From assembly GCA_008973525.1 (NCBI GenBank), contig WACJ01000527.1, positions 744,001 to 808,000 on the forward strand: a stretch of DNA of 64,000 bases, read 5' to 3'. Source of the DNA: Stenopsyche tienmushanensis (Eukaryota; Arthropoda; Insecta; Trichoptera; Stenopsychidae). The translations under genes were made by a program, and so were the position numbers. The notes beneath the pieces are model-generated. The model worked only from the letters and a program-made list of their open reading frames with translations. It searched no databases and was not told where the DNA came from. Each line of letters begins with the position of its first letter. Within the stretch, counting starts at the first letter, position 1. This document shows positions 23,785 to 34,854 of the stretch, in pieces.

Positions 23785-24470
23785 TAAACCTTTTTTTGTG
23801 CGGTAGATGCGTTCCGCGGAAAATCGCACAAAAAAGCTATGACTTACATAGAAAAAGTGAAGATGCATTCCATCGATTTTAAAAACCGCATAACTTCGAA
23901 ACAGCTATATAAAACGTATCCAAAATCGCATAAAAAAAGTTGATAAAAAACAGGAACACAATAAGGCAATTAAAAATAGCAAATAAAGGAAGTCTTGCAT
24001 CATTGGTAAAATTTTAAGGATGTCTGATATTTGGCACCTCAAATGTCAGACATCCACTAGAGAAATTCTAATACAACATATGCTTCAAAATCGTTCTCTT
24101 CTTCGGAAGGAATAGTATACCCAGTTTCAATGTCATCATTGTTCTGTGTAGATTTTCTCTTTCAAATAATATAATTCATAGTTAGTAAAGATGTCACTAT
24201 AGTCTCTAATAAATAAAAAAATCACAGAATGGCGACTGCTTAAAAAATTCAGTCAAATCAATTTTTGGCCTTATTTTGTCACAGTTTTAATTTTTTTAAA
24301 TAGTTAAAAAATACATTTTGACATAAATTTGGTAGTAATAATAGAGGATTATATAGTAAAGATTCGTACCCAGTTTGAAGTAAATTAACTGATTAAAACT
24401 TTAGATATGATGTCAACCGTCTTGAAAAAAGGAGTTTCAAGAAAAACGCGTTCACCACCTAGTCGAAGAT
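23785..24470. mobile_element. Non-autonomous Tc1/mariner-like element, copy 1 (left end intact)
   Basis: The left end reads ACTTAAACCTTTTTTTGTGCGG. The body (CGCATAACTTCGAAACAGC, AAAATCGCATAAAAAAAGTT, ACAATAAGGCAATT, GGCCTTATTTTGTCACAGTT, TATATAGTAAAGATTCGTACCC) is matched in order at 45920-46465. That copy keeps the right end, which is the complement of this left end. Together they define one element of about 0.95 kb with inverted ends, resembling pogo/Tigger-class termini. It carries no transposase. Confidence 0.68.
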
Positions 24471-24564
24471 AACCAACCAAACATTCAGAATACATATGAT
24501 GAAAAATATATGGTTTATGAGCTAGAAAATAGATTGATTAAATATACCTCAGAAGATAGATTAT

Positions 24565-25930
24565 CTATTTAAAAAAAATCAAACTTTCCGTAAGTTTTGC
24601 GAGTATTGCCCAGGGGGGCGTCAGTTGGTTCTCAGCGCCCCCATTTTTCTTCGAACTACAAATGTTCCCTTTGATTTCTTTAATGCCATTCAGAGGAGAG
24701 GCGTAAAAATATGGTTTCCTACATGGCATTTTCCTGAACAAGGATCCCACAAGCATTTCAGCTGTCTATTATACATTATTTTATTTTTGTAGTGGTACTT
24801 CAATCTAAGTAATTTTGTCGATATTAGCCTATGTTATTTATGGCGTACATCTAAAAAAACACTTCAAATCTCTATCTACATGTCCCAAATCTATCCACAC
24901 AAAGGGCTTTGTACTTTGGCGATTCATCGGCCTTATATCAGCGCGGGAGCCCAAAAAAATAATGTTGAAAACTCTTTTCCATCTATCAATGTTCAGAAAT
25001 CAAATTTTATCACGCATTAATAATCTGCGGGTCAAAAAGTCCGCAAACTTATAATCGAGAGTTTATCGTATATAAGCGTGCGTGTATGATCAGAAAATAG
25101 CGTATATCAGGCATATTTTTACATAAGAGAAAATTGTATGGAAAAATTACCATTCGTTGCCGTCATCAAATTGTGGAAGTGGATCGATATTTTTCCTTAC
25201 AACCTCATTTGTTCCAACAATTTCCTTAAAAGCACTTTACCATATTTCAGACGAAAATCACCGTTTTTTGTTGCCAAAATGCTGTTTCTATTTTTGATAA
25301 TTATGATAAAGCGGTCTCTATTCTGCGATATTTTAATATGTTCGCCCGTATTGAGGAGCAGTCAATTCGTTTCGGAATGGAAAAAAATTAAATCTCTGTT
25401 TTAATCATTTAATCCATTAGGCCGCTCGTAAATCATTTTTCTTTCGAGTTTCCCGAATAGATTGATATCTCTGATGAGATTTTTTCGACGATCGCCACCA
25501 AAATTAGCAAAACTTTCATGGCGACCCTTAAAAACGTTGACATAACGACAATAAAATCCCTACGTAGCATAATGAGAAAACGGGTAATGGTTGTATGACT
25601 ATGGATCAAAAATCGACGAACAAATATTTTTAAATCATTGTAATTTAATTTGCTTGGCAAAATGACTAATAATAAGTAAATGGGCCCTTTTAAAATGAAT
25701 GTCGTATTTCTAATCATTTCCGATCCAATGTCACGACAACCATGACCGAAATTGGTCCAACGCGGCGAAGCTAATTCTTAGTTTTCAACGACAACGTTCT
25801 TAACCTTTTAACCGCCAGCGATTTTAGAGATATTAGAAATTGCGTGAAAGGTTATTTGACTTTTATATTTTATTGTCTAAAGGCGTCCTGCGGGATCATT
25901 TGAGCATTTCTTTTTCAGGATTATCACAAC
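24565..25930. other. AT-rich spacer, no gene recognised
   Basis: Several open frames of 60-95 codons lie here (for example 25138-25404 plus, 25433-25717 minus). They lack domains, have biased Ile/Leu/Phe composition typical of AT-rich non-coding DNA, and overlap without order. A short inverted copy of the 16718-16790 repeat sits near 25880-25925. Confidence 0.4.
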
Positions 25931-26765
25931 TAGGGAATCCAATCTCGAGCCAAAATTTCGATCCCGGGATTTCGGGATTGCATTGACCATGGTTTAAAAA
26001 ATTACATTCAAAAATTACTAAATAAGTACATTTGCTTAATATAAAAAGTAACTTGAAGGCGAAAGAATTTTATTTATTTAAGAAAAGATAAAAATAGATA
26101 AATAAAACACTAAAAAAATCGAATATTATTTTGAAATATGTCCGAAGATTCGCCATTTAGTCTGGATTTGATTTTGGAAGCCAGGCAATCTGCTGCTGGA
26201 AATGCACGCTCAATCTCCACACTCGTTGGAGGTATCATCATCAGAATTTTAAATTCTAGTTCGACTTGATGAGCCCCCATTTTCGTATAACACCATCAAT
26301 GTGACACGGACTAAAACTTGCAAAATTCCCGATTTCCCGACAAATAATTTATTTCCGTCGCTGCAGATGAATACTCATATACCATTATACTTTGATGTGA
26401 TTCGTAATTATATTACGGAGGAATACAAAAATTCTGAACCCCGTATCAATTATATTTCATATCGATATTCCCATTATTATAGTCGAGGTGTAGTAAATAC
26501 ACCACCGGTAGGGAAAGGTTAATATAAGAATTTTAAAAACATATATGTACTGTATATATGTATACATATATTAGACAGTTATTGCCGTTTCCAAGCGTCC
26601 AGATTTCGTCGAAAATGTCTTGATTTAATAGCCTTCATCGTGCTGGTGAGGTGTACGATTTATGTTGGGTAAAAATTTCAATACCGTTTTTTCAGGATTA
26701 CGTTTACTAATCCCGGGATTCATGAGCACCTAAAACTGTCCGAAATCCTGGGATTGGATTCCCTA
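25931..26765. mobile_element. hAT-like non-autonomous element with inverted ends
   Basis: Both ends are TAGGGAATCCAATC (right end complementary), each followed inward by CCCGGGATT/ATTTCGG words. The flanks ATCACAAC and GTCACGAC match at 6 of 8 positions, consistent with a decayed 8-bp target duplication. The interior (26277-26690) is the repeat also seen at 18777-19256. No transposase frame is present. Confidence 0.66.
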
Positions 26766-27487
26766 GTCACGACACATAATTAATTATTTTATATTCATTA
26801 AAGATTATTCAATGGGCAGCCCTGATGACCTCCGGTGAGTCTTTACCATATCAAATATGAATACAATTATACTTAATAGATGAGTGTAGGTACTCTCAAG
26901 ATTAAGATTAAGCAGTCGTAAATCAATCGCTATGGGTTCAAATCTACAGGAGGTATGGCTGGTGACCACATTTTTAAAACTCTATGATAAACCATGTTAA
27001 AAATGGTTGGGAATAGTCTCATAAAAGGGATTGCTAAATATCTTAATTAACATTTTTCATTCGAGAGGTGACTCTCACTCACCACTCGCTTTGAAGCGGA
27101 AACTCGATGCGTGGCAATAATTGTTTATATTTAAATTATCAATGGTCAAATCGATCAATATAACTGCAGAAGTTTATTGACGATACATAGATATTTTCAA
27201 ACAAAAACGATTCTGATTTCTATTAAAATAATTTGGATTCGTATTTTCAGTCGAAACCATCTACTTTCTATAAAAAGGAAATAGAAAGGTTTCAACATAA
27301 ATGGGAATAATAAAGTCGATTATTTTATAAAGACTCGTGTAGAAAATTTGAAGAAATAAAGCTATAAGTTGAAGTAAAAGATAGTGGATTTCTTTCGGAA
27401 TAACCTAATATTTTACAGTCATGGATTAAAATGTTGTACTCAGTTTTTGCGCTGTATAATAATATGAGGATTTATAGAAAGCTCTCA
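26766..27487. other. Spacer with a weak tRNA-like B-box segment
   Basis: 26915-26965 reads AGCAGTCGTAAATCAATCGC and TGGGTTCAAATC, resembling the B-box half of a SINE. Nothing else is recognised. Confidence 0.35.
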
Positions 27488-28439
27488 TTTATGCACAGGG
27501 CCGTAACTAGGGTATGATGCGCCCGTGGCAAGAATCAAAATTGCGCCCCCCCCCCCCCCATTTTCGGACGGATATTTTCAATACATTTTTTAAAGGTGAT
27601 AAAATAATGTTTAATATTTTGACTTAATTTTATTACAACATTGCTACATTAAAAAAAGTGCTAATGTTAGTTATAAACAAAATGGCGTCGTTATAAGATA
27701 TTTCATTAGACTTTTTTTTATTGATATCAAGAATTTGTCGGATTTTTTCTATTGATCTGAAAACAATTTTTTTAAATTTTTATTATGTGCAGGAGCAGAA
27801 TATACCTATAAAAGTATATAATTAAAAACTAAGTAGTTTTTTTAATTAAACTTTTATATATTCTTGACAAATTTTACCCACAATTTTACAATATTATAGT
27901 GAGAAACCACCTAAAACTTCAGCCGGGTCAGTCAAAAACAGCCGTTTTTGAAAATGCAGTTTCGAGAAAATGTCATTTAACCCATCGATGCACAGTTACC
28001 GTCAAATACCGTCATGTGTTAGCAGATAATACTTGTTTATTGCGCCAGAATAAGTTCATGCATACCGTCTTCGTCGACACTTCAAATCTTATCTCACACC
28101 GACGAAACTCATCAAAATGAAAACAAACTTAGGTGGCTCAAAAATTCTCAAACTTCTCAAAATAAGATAAATTAATTTTGATAAATAATTTGATTTTTGC
28201 GATATACCGACTTGAAGTACATACATATTATAAACATCAAGTACTAAAGTAGTAAAAGTTTTATCGCATTCTACTTCCAATATATTTTACTTTGGTCTGT
28301 TTTTATGCGGATCTTTTTTATGCGATTTTGATATTATGCCATTTTAAAAAATAATGGAACTTATCCTTCATTTTTCTATAAAGAACAAAGCTTTTTTATG
28401 CTAATACGCATAAAAAAGTCTAAAATTGTCGGAAAAATA

Positions 28440-28745
28440 TATTTGGGAAGAAATGACTATCGGCGAAAACGAAGAATTAAATTTACAAAACATTAATACT
28501 TTACAGTCCGTGCGTTTCGCGCTAAGCTTCGCTGAAAGTCCAGGCGATTTCGTAAGAAATTCATGAAACTCTACTTCTTTCGTAAAATTGATATAATTCT
28601 TAAACCAGCTAATAGATTGAAACGAAATTTTAGTCGTGCCTACAAAAGAGCTTACTGCACAGATATATTTAAACAAAACAGAGGTTTTCAATGTATGGTG
28701 CGTGTATCAGCGCGACAAAATGCAAAAAGTAACTTTTTGATTTGA
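28440..28745 (-). repeat. Dispersed repeat, inverted copy at 56560-56845
   Basis: The minus strand reads GCTCTTTTGTAGGCAC…TTTCGTTTCAATCT and AGAGTTTCATGAATTTCTTA then CGAAGCTTAGCGCG. The same words in the same order are on the plus strand at 56640-56790. Family unknown; no convincing protein. Confidence 0.7.
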
Positions 28746-28964
28746 ATTATATAAAAAGGCATTTATCAAATGACACCCAAACACATGAACAAAAAATAAA
28801 GGCAACATTCAGTTGACGGCACTAGCATTCCTAGATTTTGGCTACCAATTTTACCGAAAATTAAAGCACCAATGACCAGCTAAAAGATCTGAAAGTGTAA
28901 ACAATCTCCAATGAAGACCGCAAAGCAACGGCAATGGACGAAGGATGCTCACAAGGAGCACAGA

Positions 28965-29175
28965 AGTCAGGCATTTATTTTGATAATTAACGAGCACCAT
29001 TCTTATCGCTGACCATTTTTTTTATTCCCCCTTTCTACTTCTTCAAAAGTAAACTGACAGATTTGCACAGCAACTCATTCCTTTTATTTTCGCAACACAA
29101 TAATAGGCAAAAATAATTAAGCAACAGCAAGCAGATGCTATGCATGTTGGACATAAGAAATTGAACATTTTTTTA
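28965..29175 (+). repeat. Dispersed repeat, direct copy at 34185-34435
   Basis: TTTTGATAATTAACGAGCACC, CATTCTTATCGCTGAC, TTTTATTTTCGCAACACA and AATAGGCAAAAATA blocks recur in the same order at 34197-34390. Confidence 0.7.
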
Positions 29176-29267
29176 TTGATTTTTTTTTATTAATTTGGAC
29201 TTATGTATTATGTTTTAATGCACCTATATCTTGAGTCATATAAAAGCAATTCAAACAGAATACTCGC

Positions 29268-29350
29268 GCGCTAGTGCAACCATCACGACGAGCGCGTGGG
29301 AGCGGGGCGCCGCCCGGGGGCTCTGCCCCGAGAGCGCCCCCGCTCCGACG
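29268..29350. repeat. GC-rich hairpin inside the hAT element
   Basis: GGAGCGGGGCGC (29299-29310) pairs with GCGCCCCCGCTCC (29334-29346), and an inner CGGGGGCTCTGCCCCG can pair again. The block is almost pure G+C in an AT-rich setting. Confidence 0.6.
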
Positions 29351-29561
29351 CTTTACATCAAGAGAAGCCAACTTTGGTGAATAGATTCACCATTATTTTC
29401 CAGCACGATAACGCGCGACCTCTGTTAACGAAATTGAAAAAAATTGCACTGAGAAAAAAACCGCAATAAATTGTAAGAACATCTAATATTGACATAATTT
29501 ACATTTACTTACTTATTAGTGTTTCTCGTGTATTTTTCGTTTGGACGAAAATGAGGCAGGT

Positions 29562-29641
29562 GCGCACTGGCCGAGGGGCGCACTGGCCGAGGGGCGCACT
29601 GGCCAAGGGGCGCACTGGCCGAGGGGCGCACTGGCCGAAGG
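29562..29641. repeat. 16-bp minisatellite, five copies
   Basis: Five adjacent copies of GCGCACTGGCCGAGGG with two single-base variants. Because 16 is not a multiple of 3, all three minus-strand frames read the same PRPVRPSAS-type repeats. The open frames at 29505-29775 are artefacts of this. Confidence 0.9.
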
Positions 29642-29954
29642 GCGTAGGTGGTGTTGGTGCTGATGAAGCAATATAAGGAGATGATACAACGAGCGCCGAA
29701 ACACTTTTTTTCGGGTATCCAAAAATGACTAATCGGGTCGACACTTAAAATTCTTACGAGCTTCATCGGGAACACTGATTATCCATAAAATTGGATCACC
29801 GCTAAAGTGGAGATAAAGCATCGCTAATCAATTATTGTATCATGTTGCTTTGAATTAATGACATCGATGGTGTTATCTATCTCGAGCCAATTATGAGTAA
29901 TGAAAGTATGTACATATTATCTCCAAACGAAGAATCGGGAACCCCATGAGAGAT

Positions 29955-30085
29955 ATCGAAAATGACTCTGCGAATCTTATGTCAATTTACGTGTTAATGC
30001 ATTTAGAGTAAAATGGTCAAGTAAAATAAAAATCACGTACAACTCTCATCTCATCACGGGTCGGTATCCTGCGTTTTGCGCCCCA
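29955..30085 (-). mobile_element. Retrotransposon tail fragment inside the hAT right end
   Basis: The reverse complement begins GGGGCGCAAAACGCAGGATA and continues GATTTTTATTTTACTTGACC, matching the start of copy C at 15727-15790. Confidence 0.65.
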
Positions 30086-30149
30086 ATCCCTGTTGCGCCC
30101 GTGGCAGGCGCCTTCTTTGCCACGCTCTAGTTACGACCCTGTTTATGCA

Positions 30150-30925
30150 TGAATATGCGTTGAAATGTAGTTTTTATTGGCTTTCAGTCCATTAAAATTA
30201 TTGAAATCTGAATCAAACGTCGGTAGCTATAAATAAAATTTATTTACCCAGTCTGGTTTTATAAAGAAAGATGTCTTTTTTTTTGGAGGATAACTCAAAC
30301 GACTTAATATAATAAAAGCTTTCAAATAAAACTTCTCCATAAAAGCATCAGAGAGCAAAAATTTGAAATCTTTTCGATCCTGGTTTTGTCTGGTTGAGGG
30401 GTTAGCCGCGCTCGATGAACATTAGCTTATTGTTTTTCAGGTTTGAGTGAGTTTTTTCTTGAGAATTGGTAAGCAAGCGTAGCAACGATGTTGAGTTATA
30501 AATTTGACACCCCTGGCGCCGCAAGAAAATTCTGCACGGGCAATCAATCACGGCAATAGTTGAGCGCGGCCCTGCCGTCGTCTATTTTGGTAACAAAGAA
30601 GAGAAAACGAGGTGTGACGTCATCGACCCCTGACCCCCCACACGCGTGCTGAATATATTATGGACAAATAATTAATACTACCAACGCCATTATTAATTTA
30701 TTCGTCACCCTCCCCGGGGGCAACTTGTCGAGAATGTCCCCAGCAATTTTTCGCCAATACGTGATTTATTCCGTTTTTATTAACAAACACATTAGGGCTA
30801 TTGTTACTTACTATCGCTTCATTTGACTTTCCTGCCTATTTCGGGAGTAATTGCTTCATGATCGAATTTCTGACTATTTCGAGAACAACTTGTTGGACTA
30901 TTTCTTTTATTCGGCTTCGGATTAG
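30150..30925. other. Spacer, nothing recognised
   Basis: No coding or RNA gene signal. A CG-richer patch lies at 30600-30730 without recognisable structure. Confidence 0.35.
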
Positions 30926-30929
30926 AGCC

Positions 30930-31110
30930 TCCGTTAAATTTTTGCATCGTTAATGCTCGAAATACCGGACGGGGACTTTAGAGCTTTATTCTGTGTCATT
31001 AAATAATTTATCCCAATGAGGGTTGTTCGGATAATCTTATTTCTCGTTATTAATCTTATCATTTGTAACGCAAATGTATTTTTTTAAACATCATCATTCA
31101 TCTAATATTA
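30930..31110 (+). repeat. Direct partner of the 15295-15482 repeat
   Basis: Same block order as the partner copy. Preceded by AATACCGGACGGGGACTTTAG (partner: AATATCGAACGGAGACGTTAG). Confidence 0.7.
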
Positions 31111-31469
31111 TAAGATGATTACAAACAAACAAATTCTGCATAAGAATGGTGAATGTCAAATATTATGTCAATATAAAAATCAACTAAACTTTTTCGTCTA
31201 AGACCCTTATCGAACCGAAAAAACCGAAATTTTCCAATCGGTTCAGTTTCAGTTCGAAGCTCTAATTTTTTTTATAAGAATTATATTTGAATCTAATACA
31301 ATACAGAATGTTTTGCACATGGACCGACAATAAAGTCTTTTGCTACGTTTCATACCTAGGGCCTATATCCTAAGTGTCAGGACTGTGTTTTAAAAAGTTC
31401 TCTAACCAACGATATGCTACATGTCCTACAAATTATTCAATAAATCATAAAACTTGAAGAGGTACCAGT

Positions 31470-31640
31470 TTGGCAGGGTCAGGATTAAGAAAATACTTAT
31501 AAAATGACAAAGAAATCCAGTGGTGTCAGGTCAGGATATCGCATAAGCCACGGAATAGGGCACGTCTCCAAACGAAGAAATCCGGTGGTGTCAGGTCTGG
31601 AGACCGTACGAGCTACGGAATAGGACCGCGCCAAACATTT
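31470..31640 (-). pseudogene. mariner/Tc1-type transposase relic with an internal duplication
   Basis: The minus strand reads PIPWLMRYPDLTPLDFF, close to the RSPDLTP-x-DFFLWG motif around the third catalytic Asp of arthropod mariner-related transposases. About 50 bases including this motif are tandemly duplicated (31510-31557 and 31580-31627, both starting GAAATCC and ending ACGGAATAGG). No intact frame. Confidence 0.55.
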
Positions 31641-31744
31641 CTTTCACCAATTGCATAAAATAATGATTTATTTAATTCAATAAATAAAAAAATACTAACT
31701 CAATCTATATTTAAGTTATAAAAAATAGTAATGATATTTTACAA

Positions 31745-31910
31745 TACCAACATATTAGGTCCATCATAAAGAAATCCATTATTTTCGCATGCTCTTGTTT
31801 GAGTTGAATTTGTGTCCAGAAACGATGAAGAAATCATCCCTGTATTTTTGTTGTTGTATGGTTTATCAGCTTTTTTTTTCATTTTTTCTTTCATAAATTT
31901 TATTTTATTA
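31745..31910 (-). repeat. Dispersed repeat, inverted partner of 44355-44480
   Basis: The minus strand reads AGCTGATAAACCATACAACA, then TTTCTGGACACAAATTC and GCGAAAATAATGGATTTCTTT. These words recur in the same order on the plus strand at 44360-44465. Confidence 0.72.
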
Positions 31911-32129
31911 TAATAAGGGTAACAATGGCGAAGTCCAAAATGAACGAAGAACACATTCGATATTCGATTAGTCCTAACGATAAATAGATCTCAATTTTAG
32001 TTTGGACGCCTTTAAGCGGACGATATAAAATTACAGGATACGTTCAGGACGATCCTCGAATTTTGATAAAGATGTGCGGCGGTTTTCAATTGATCAGATC
32101 CTCGTCAATCAAGAGAAGAATTGTCGCAG

Positions 32130-32430
32130 TTCATTTAAAAAGGGGCGCAAAACGCAGAATACCGACCCGGTCGAGAGTTGCATTTGGTTTTTATTTCATA
32201 TCAGTCTTCTTCGTTTCATAATGAGAGTTTATAATCATTCTGTAGACATTTTGAGGTATGGCATCCGATTGCGAGGCGCTCATTCGCATATCAGCGGTCC
32301 GAAAAGCGGACCGATTGTACTTCCAAATCTTGTGGCCACTCCGCCCTCTTTTAGGCCTTTTTGCGGCATTTTCTATAATCTGAGTAATCACGGAATCAAC
32401 GTAGCGTCTAAACAATTTCTATCATAGTAT
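32130..32430 (+). mobile_element. 3' fragment of the five-copy non-LTR family (copy E)
   Basis: Starts GGGGCGCAAAACGCAGAATACC, then GGCATCCGATTGCGAGGCGC, AAAAGCGGACCGATTG and TTTGCGGCATTTTC, in the same order as copy C. Coding potential is lost. Confidence 0.72.
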
Positions 32431-32434
32431 TTTA

Positions 32435-34180
32435 CATACCTTTGTTACGGCTCTGAGTTAGCATATGATGAATATTTGGATGCCACATGAACTGTACACG
32501 TATAATAAAAACGAGCGATACATCATATTCGCATTATTAAATATATATTTTGAAAAAAATATATTTTATATCACGAATCACTTGTGAAAAAATCCAAGAA
32601 AAAATCAAACTACTGTACCAATACTTTTACAATAAATATTAATACAATTTTAGCAGAATTGAAATCCGAAGATTTTTAATCAGATCGAACGACCGACTTA
32701 TTGGTCAGATCTATCTGCACAAATCTTATAACAATGGATTATTGTACATTTTTTTCCACGTGTTGAATGGTATCTTTTAATCTGATTGTTTTTTATATTA
32801 TACAATTAGTTTGAGTTATTATTTAGTTGTGCATACAAATTATTTGAAAAAAATTCCTAGGAATATACGACTTTTATGCGGTATTTTACCATAAAATAGG
32901 ATAGGATTTTCATTGGGAATTTTAATGATTGTAGCAAATCAGTCAATCATAGATGGTTCTACTGAGCTTTATCAATCGTCTCAGTATATAATTTTTGAGA
33001 CGAAAATAAGAAAACTGCTACCAATATTTTGATCTTCTTTCATATATGAAATGTTTAAATGTAGAAAGACTGCTCAAGAAAAAAAAATCGGAGTGAAAGT
33101 TTTCATAAAACAACCCAACTAAAAATATATTTAAAATTTCCATAAAGCATGTTATAAAACCATGGAAATATATTAATTTTCGTCAGTCTTAGACATTCAT
33201 TAAGAAGATTAATGACTTTCAATTTCAGTACATATTTTAGGCCTTGTCACCCAATACAAATTTCATACAAACGTTAGTCACCTCAGAAATAATAGTATCA
33301 TTATTATATATAGATCTTAATTACAAATCGTTTCTTTATCGGCCGATAACACAATGGGATTGTATACAATGGAAATTTCTCGTTTTAAAATAATGTCATA
33401 ATTAAATTTCGTCTTGGAATTTTGTCTCCTCGAATGAATCGTCGTGGCGTCGCCATTTAAGACCGATTTTTATGAGCCCCAATCACGAAGGTACTTGAAT
33501 AATAAGACTCCGGACTCCATTTGGGTTATGAACAATTTTCTTTTCAGTCTTTATCTCACTTCCGATTTAACACGACCCTCCTGAAAATATTACATTCCGC
33601 GGTTCGAATTTGATTTCAGCTGCGAGCCGAGCGAAAAATTGAAAATTGACCATTTATAGACACGACATGCTCTAAATACATGCGGCTCTGGAAATAGACC
33701 GCAGAAGTCAAAAGCGATGATATTCCAAATGTACATTGGTGAAAAAATTCACAAATTTAAATAGAAATTCGAGGAATTCACGCAAAAAATATCAACCATG
33801 GAAAATTTATCATTTCCTGATTCTCTCTTGGTAGATTGAACTATATTTTATTGGAGATAAATGATGTCAAAATAACATCGTTATGAATTACAACAACGAA
33901 GCCAGCATGCAGCTTAACCCTTAACCCTATCGGACCGTAAATCGTGAGACAGAGACGGGTATCTTGCGTCTCATCATACACTCATGCATCCATGGCAAAG
34001 TCGTACCGTAAATGTACCCCTACACGTCTAAACATTCTCAATACATATATTTTTAATAGAAACCCGTAAATGTTTATATATACGTCATAAAATTTAGGTA
34101 TAATTAACTGAAATCGCTATCGTCGGATAAGCTATTTAGTTCTTTCAACGAAAATAAGACGCCTTTCGTTCGTGTTGTCA
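32435..34180. other. AT-rich spacer, no gene recognised
   Basis: No conserved domain, RNA gene or repeated block found on either strand. Confidence 0.35.
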
Positions 34181-34184
34181 TCAG

Positions 34185-34435
34185 AGCAGGAGTTTGTTTT
34201 GATAATTAAGATACTCGTAACATTCTTATCGTTGATCAATTTTGTTATTCCCCCTTGACTGTTCTGGAATGGTGTTATTAGCCGAGTATCACAACTCCTT
34301 TGCAGAATCTATTCCTTCAGAAGTAATCTGGCAAGCTTGCACGGTATCTCTGTCCTTTTATTTTCGCAACACATTAATAGGCAAAAATAGCTGGACAACA
34401 GAAAACAGATACTATGCAACTTGAACATTTAGAAA
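34185..34435 (+). repeat. Direct partner of the 28965-29175 repeat
   Basis: Same ordered blocks as the copy inside the hAT element, with an extra 40 or so bases in the middle. Confidence 0.7.
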
Positions 34436-34445
34436 TATTCCGAAG

Positions 34446-34854
34446 TGTAACGTCTCTCTGGGTACGTCACCTTCGCCGGTTGTGGTCCAGTCTCATAGAT
34501 ACCGGCGGTAGGCGAGAAGGTGGCCTCTTCCCGCAGATTCCCGGGCGATTACCGGTCCGTTCCTTATCGGACCCGGCGAGACGTGGAGGACGGAATGTAC
34601 GAAGTGGAGAAACGAAGCGCGATACTGTGATTACTCGATCTTTATTTTGTAGGACCACGTGTCGCGGAGCCGCAAGGCAGAGTTTACAAACAGTACGCGC
34701 GCTCGCTCTCTCCTTGCGGAACTGGATCTCACTCCTCCTCGTGAGCAGAGCTTCCACCGCCGCGTTGCACGCGCACTCTTTCTTCTCCCTCCCCGTGGTC
34801 CACGCTACACTCCGCCCGACTTAAAAATGAACCGTCTCGGATCATTAAATTACA
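34446..34854. mobile_element. GC-rich block, candidate LTR
   Basis: The 409-bp block starts TGTAACG and ends AAATTACA, so its outer five bases TGTAA/TTACA are inverted, as in many LTRs. It is much richer in G+C than its flanks. I see no matching second LTR, primer site or target duplication, so the call is weak. The open frame 34659-35300 that runs out of it starts at a GTG, has no recognised domain and crosses the composition boundary. I do not call it a gene. Confidence 0.35.

Larger units (their letters stand above)
27496..30141. mobile_element. hAT-superfamily element with an exact 8-bp target duplication
   Basis: The left end CAGGGCCGTAACTAGGG and the right end (complement CAGGGTCGTAACTAGAG) form inverted repeats. 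The second blocks CGCCCGTGGCA are also inverted copies. The element is flanked on both sides by TTTATGCA (27488-27495 and 30142-30149), an exact 8-bp duplication as expected for hAT. The 2646-bp inside has no transposase frame. It holds a 15-C run (27547 onward), other repeat families, a GC-rich hairpin, a 16-bp minisatellite and a retrotransposon tail, so it is a non-autonomous carrier of nested insertions. Confidence 0.85.

Noticed and set aside
25138..25717. Hydrophobic open frames on both strands resembling small membrane proteins
   Set aside because: Composition follows from AT-rich DNA (Ile, Leu, Phe codons); no start context, domain or neighbour supports a gene.
29505..29775. Three overlapping minus-strand frames rich in Pro/Arg/Ala
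   Set aside because: Produced by the 16-bp minisatellite, which reads open in all three frames.
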